Made by a program: the position numbers and the translations under genes
In this document: in pieces, positions 62,027 to 64,000 of the stretch
How positions within the stretch are numbered: position 1 is the first letter of the stretch
Layout of the letters: every line of letters starts with the position of its first letter
NCBI GenBank assembly: GCA_036563485.1
Contig: DATCMI010000001.1
Coordinates: 1,303,501 to 1,367,500, forward strand
Direction of reading: 5' to 3'
DNA length: 64,000 nucleotides
Origin: Sphingomicrobium sp.
Lineage (GTDB): Bacteria; Pseudomonadota; Alphaproteobacteria; Sphingomonadales; Sphingomonadaceae
Notes under the pieces: model-generated
Seen by the model: the letters and a program-made list of their open reading frames with translations, nothing else
Database searches by the model: none
What the model was told of the DNA's origin: nothing

Positions 62027-64000
62027 TGCACCTGCGTCAGGATGAAACCGTAAGTCTCGGCGATCTCGTGCAGCTTCTCCCAGCGCCCCGACTTGCCGCC
62101 ATGCCCCGCGCCCATGTTGATTTTGAGCAGCAGCAGGTTCTGGTCGGTCTTATAGGCGCGGAGCTTCGCCGCCCACTTCGCCGGTTCCCAATAGGTGACG
62201 CGCGGGTCGGTGAGGCCGCCGGTGATCAGCAGCGGCGGATAATCCTGCGCCTTCACCTGGTCGTAGGGCGAGTAACTGCGGATGGTATTGAACGCCGCTT
62301 CGTCGGTGATCGGATTGCCCCATTCCGGCCACTCGCCCGGGGTCAGCGGAAGCGTGTCGTCGAGCATGGTGTTGAGCACGTCGACGAACGGCACGTCGGC
62401 GACCACGGCGCCCCACAGGTCGGGATCGCTGTTGACGACCGCGCCCATCAGCTCGCCGCCTGCCGATCCGCCGTTGATGGCGATGCGGCCCGGCCTTGTG
62501 AACTTCGCTTCGGCCAGCCCTTTCGCGACATCGACGAAGTCGTTGAACGTGTTGGTCCGCTTGTTCAGCTTGCCGTCGAGAAACCATTGGTGGCCGAGGT
62601 CGTCGCCGCCGCGGATGTGGGCGATCGCGCAGGCCCAGCCGCGGTCGAGCAGGCTGATGCGGTTCGAGTTGAACACCGGCGGGATGGCGTGGCCGTAGGC
62701 GCCATAGGCATAGAGGAACAGCTTGCCTTCGCCGTCCTTCTCGAACCCGCGCTTGTAGACGACCGACACCGGCACCTTCGCACCGTCGCGCGCGTCGACC
62801 ATCAACCGCTCGGTCGCATATTGCGACGCGTCGTAGCCGGATGGGATCTCCTGCACCTTCAGCACCTCGAGTGCGCCGGTCTCGGGCTTGTAGTCGTAGG
62901 TCGTCATCGGCGTGACCATCGACGAATAGCCGAGGCGATAGCTGGCGGGCGCGAACTCGGGATTGCCGTGGAAGAAGGCGCTGTAGCTCGCTTCTGCGAA
63001 CGGGATCCGCGTCTCCTCGCCGGCGTAGGTCCGCAGCACCAGCTGGTCGAGGCCATCGACCCGGCTGCTGATCGCCAGGTGATCGCGGTAGGAGGTTACC
63101 CCCGTCAGATAGACACCGTCGGAACCCTCGATGACGGTCCGCCACTCGCCCGGGCTCGCAATGTCCGCTTTCGCGAGCCGGAAGTTCACATGGTCATCGT
63201 TGGTGTGGATCCACAATTTCCCGTGCGCCACGTCGACATGATATTCGCGGTTCGCCTTGCGCGGCGAGATCAGGGTCAGCGGCTGCGACGGGTCGTCGGC
63301 TGAAACGAAGCGCACTTCGCTCGTCGCATTGTCGCCCGTGGCAACGAAGATCAGGCTCTTGTCCTGCGATTTTCCGAGGCCGACCGTAAAGCCGAGCTCT
63401 TCGGTTTCCTCATAGATGGTAACGGCTTCATCGGCGGGGCGGCCGAGCCGGTGGTAACAGGCGCGGTAGCTTCGCCAATTGTCGTTGACCTCGGTGAACA
63501 CGACGCCGCCGCTGTCGCTCGACCATAAAGGCTGGCCGATGCCGACCTTGGTCACCGTGTCGATGTCCTCGCCCGTCGCAAGGTCGCGAATGCGGAGCTC
63601 GAACCGCTCCGACCCATCGTAATCGGCTAACGTCGCCAGCAGCTTGCCGTCCGGGCTCACTTCCAGCGCGCCGAGCCGGAAATACTCACGCCCTTCCGCT
63701 TCGGCCGGCTCGTCGAAGATGACCTGCTCGTCCGACCCGTCGAGCTTCTTGCGGTACCAGCTGCGATATTGCGCGCCGGGCTTGAATGCCCACCAGTAGA
63801 GGAAGTCGCCGTCCTTCAGCGGAACCGAACTGTCGTCTTCCTTGATCCGGCCCTTCATCTCTTCGAACAAGGTGTCGAGCAGCGGCTGGTGCTGTCCCTT
63901 CCACTGATCGAAATAAGCGTTCTCGGCCGTCAGATAGGCGAGCACGTCCTCGTCGCCGACGTCCGGATAGTTGGGGTCGCGCAACCAATGCCACGGGTCC
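62023..64000 (-). CDS. Oligopeptidase B-like S9 serine peptidase (5' partial)
   Basis: At least 659 residues; the frame runs off the right edge (DPWHWLRDPNYPD is the last readable N-terminal part, characteristic of the family), so the start is outside. N-terminal beta-propeller, then the catalytic domain: NGGSAGGELMGA with the nucleophile Ser, GGLTDPRVTYWEPAKW with the Asp region and NMGAGHGGKSGR with the His. Cleaves after basic residues in short peptides; cytoplasmic or periplasmic. Confidence 0.9.
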   Translation of the reverse strand, partial: DPWHWLRDPNYPDVGDEDVLAYLTAENAYFDQWKGQHQPLLDTLFEEMKGRIKEDDSSVPLKDGDFLYWWAFKPGAQYRSWYRKKLDGSDEQVIFDEPAEAEGREYFRLGALEVSPDGKLLATLADYDGSERFELRIRDLATGEDIDTVTKVGIGQPLWSSDSGGVVFTEVNDNWRSYRACYHRLGRPADEAVTIYEETEELGFTVGLGKSQDKSLIFVATGDNATSEVRFVSADDPSQPLTLISPRKANREYHVDVAHGKLWIHTNDDHVNFRLAKADIASPGEWRTVIEGSDGVYLTGVTSYRDHLAISSRVDGLDQLVLRTYAGEETRIPFAEASYSAFFHGNPEFAPASYRLGYSSMVTPMTTYDYKPETGALEVLKVQEIPSGYDASQYATERLMVDARDGAKVPVSVVYKRGFEKDGEGKLFLYAYGAYGHAIPPVFNSNRISLLDRGWACAIAHIRGGDDLGHQWFLDGKLNKRTNTFNDFVDVAKGLAEAKFTRPGRIAINGGSAGGELMGAVVNSDPDLWGAVVADVPFVDVLNTMLDDTLPLTPGEWPEWGNPITDEAAFNTIRSYSPYDQVKAQDYPPLLITGGLTDPRVTYWEPAKWAAKLRAYKTDQNLLLLKINMGAGHGGKSGRWEKLHEIAETYGFILTQVQ

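Overview
The window is compact, GC-rich alphaproteobacterial chromosome, most likely Sphingomonadaceae (Sphingomonas/Sphingomicrobium-like). Supporting signs are an Oar-like TonB receptor beside a TPR-sulfotransferase, the infA-maf-rnase-yacG-tRNA(Phe) block, nusB/thiL/hppA, divergent purD/xseA with a DUF2093 gene, bolA next to a J-domain gene, cobS/cobT, and many 4-nt gene overlaps. This assignment is inference from gene content; no search was run. I see no insertion sequence, integrase, CRISPR array or rRNA.

Layout. 1-2.1 kb: a dual-specificity phosphatase (5' end outside the window) and a phosphoribosyltransferase-like/kinase-like fusion. 2.2-11.8 kb: an eight-cistron sugar-nucleotide/glycosyltransferase cluster, nearly all genes overlapping by 1-4 nt, preceded by a GGAAC-N16-CGGTT motif like a general-stress (EcfG) promoter. 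It has two epimerases, a GT4 enzyme, three tandem CgeB-type transferases (the last fused to a UDP-xylose-synthase-like domain), an MDR dehydrogenase and a Gfo/Idh/MocA oxidoreductase, with no polymerase or exporter. 11.8-15 kb: tRNA-Phe, yacG, RNase E/G-like, maf, infA, quinone oxidoreductase. 15-22.6 kb: H+-pyrophosphatase, thiL, a secreted esterase, nusB, alpha/beta hydrolase, pirin, bolA, J-domain protein. 22.6-26.8 kb: a six-gene VOC/DUF1428/DHFR-like/GST detoxification-type operon divergent from an HxlR regulator; one VOC gene has a single-base frameshift. 26.8-32.2 kb: cobS and cobT, separated by an opposite-strand RTX metalloprotease and a small secreted protein.

32.4-39.6 kb: rpmB, a small membrane protein, tadA, an OmpA-like lipoprotein, a CorC/HlyC protein, two membrane-anchored unknowns, purD and xseA (start codons overlapping head to head), DUF2093. 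39.7-52.4 kb: a lipoprotein, the TonB receptor, sulfotransferase, clpB, M28 and M15 peptidases, a PHA-system protein, ferredoxin-NADP reductase. 52.5-58.2 kb: tRNA-Pro followed by hairpin repeats, then an outer-membrane barrel, a cupredoxin and a GGDEF-EAL protein, and an FMN-dependent hydroxy-acid dehydrogenase. 58.3-64 kb: a large membrane protein of unknown function, aldolase II, maleylacetoacetate isomerase, thioesterase and oligopeptidase B (5' end outside the window).

Points of most interest: matching 46-nt hairpin elements that begin at the terminal A of the encoded CCA of both tRNA genes; the glycoside cluster with its fused gene and internal ribosome-binding site; a pair of 17-bp dyads 21 bp apart at the apparently leaderless hxlR start; a dyad filling the spacer of a heat-shock-like clpB promoter; and a barrel/cupredoxin/c-di-GMP operon.
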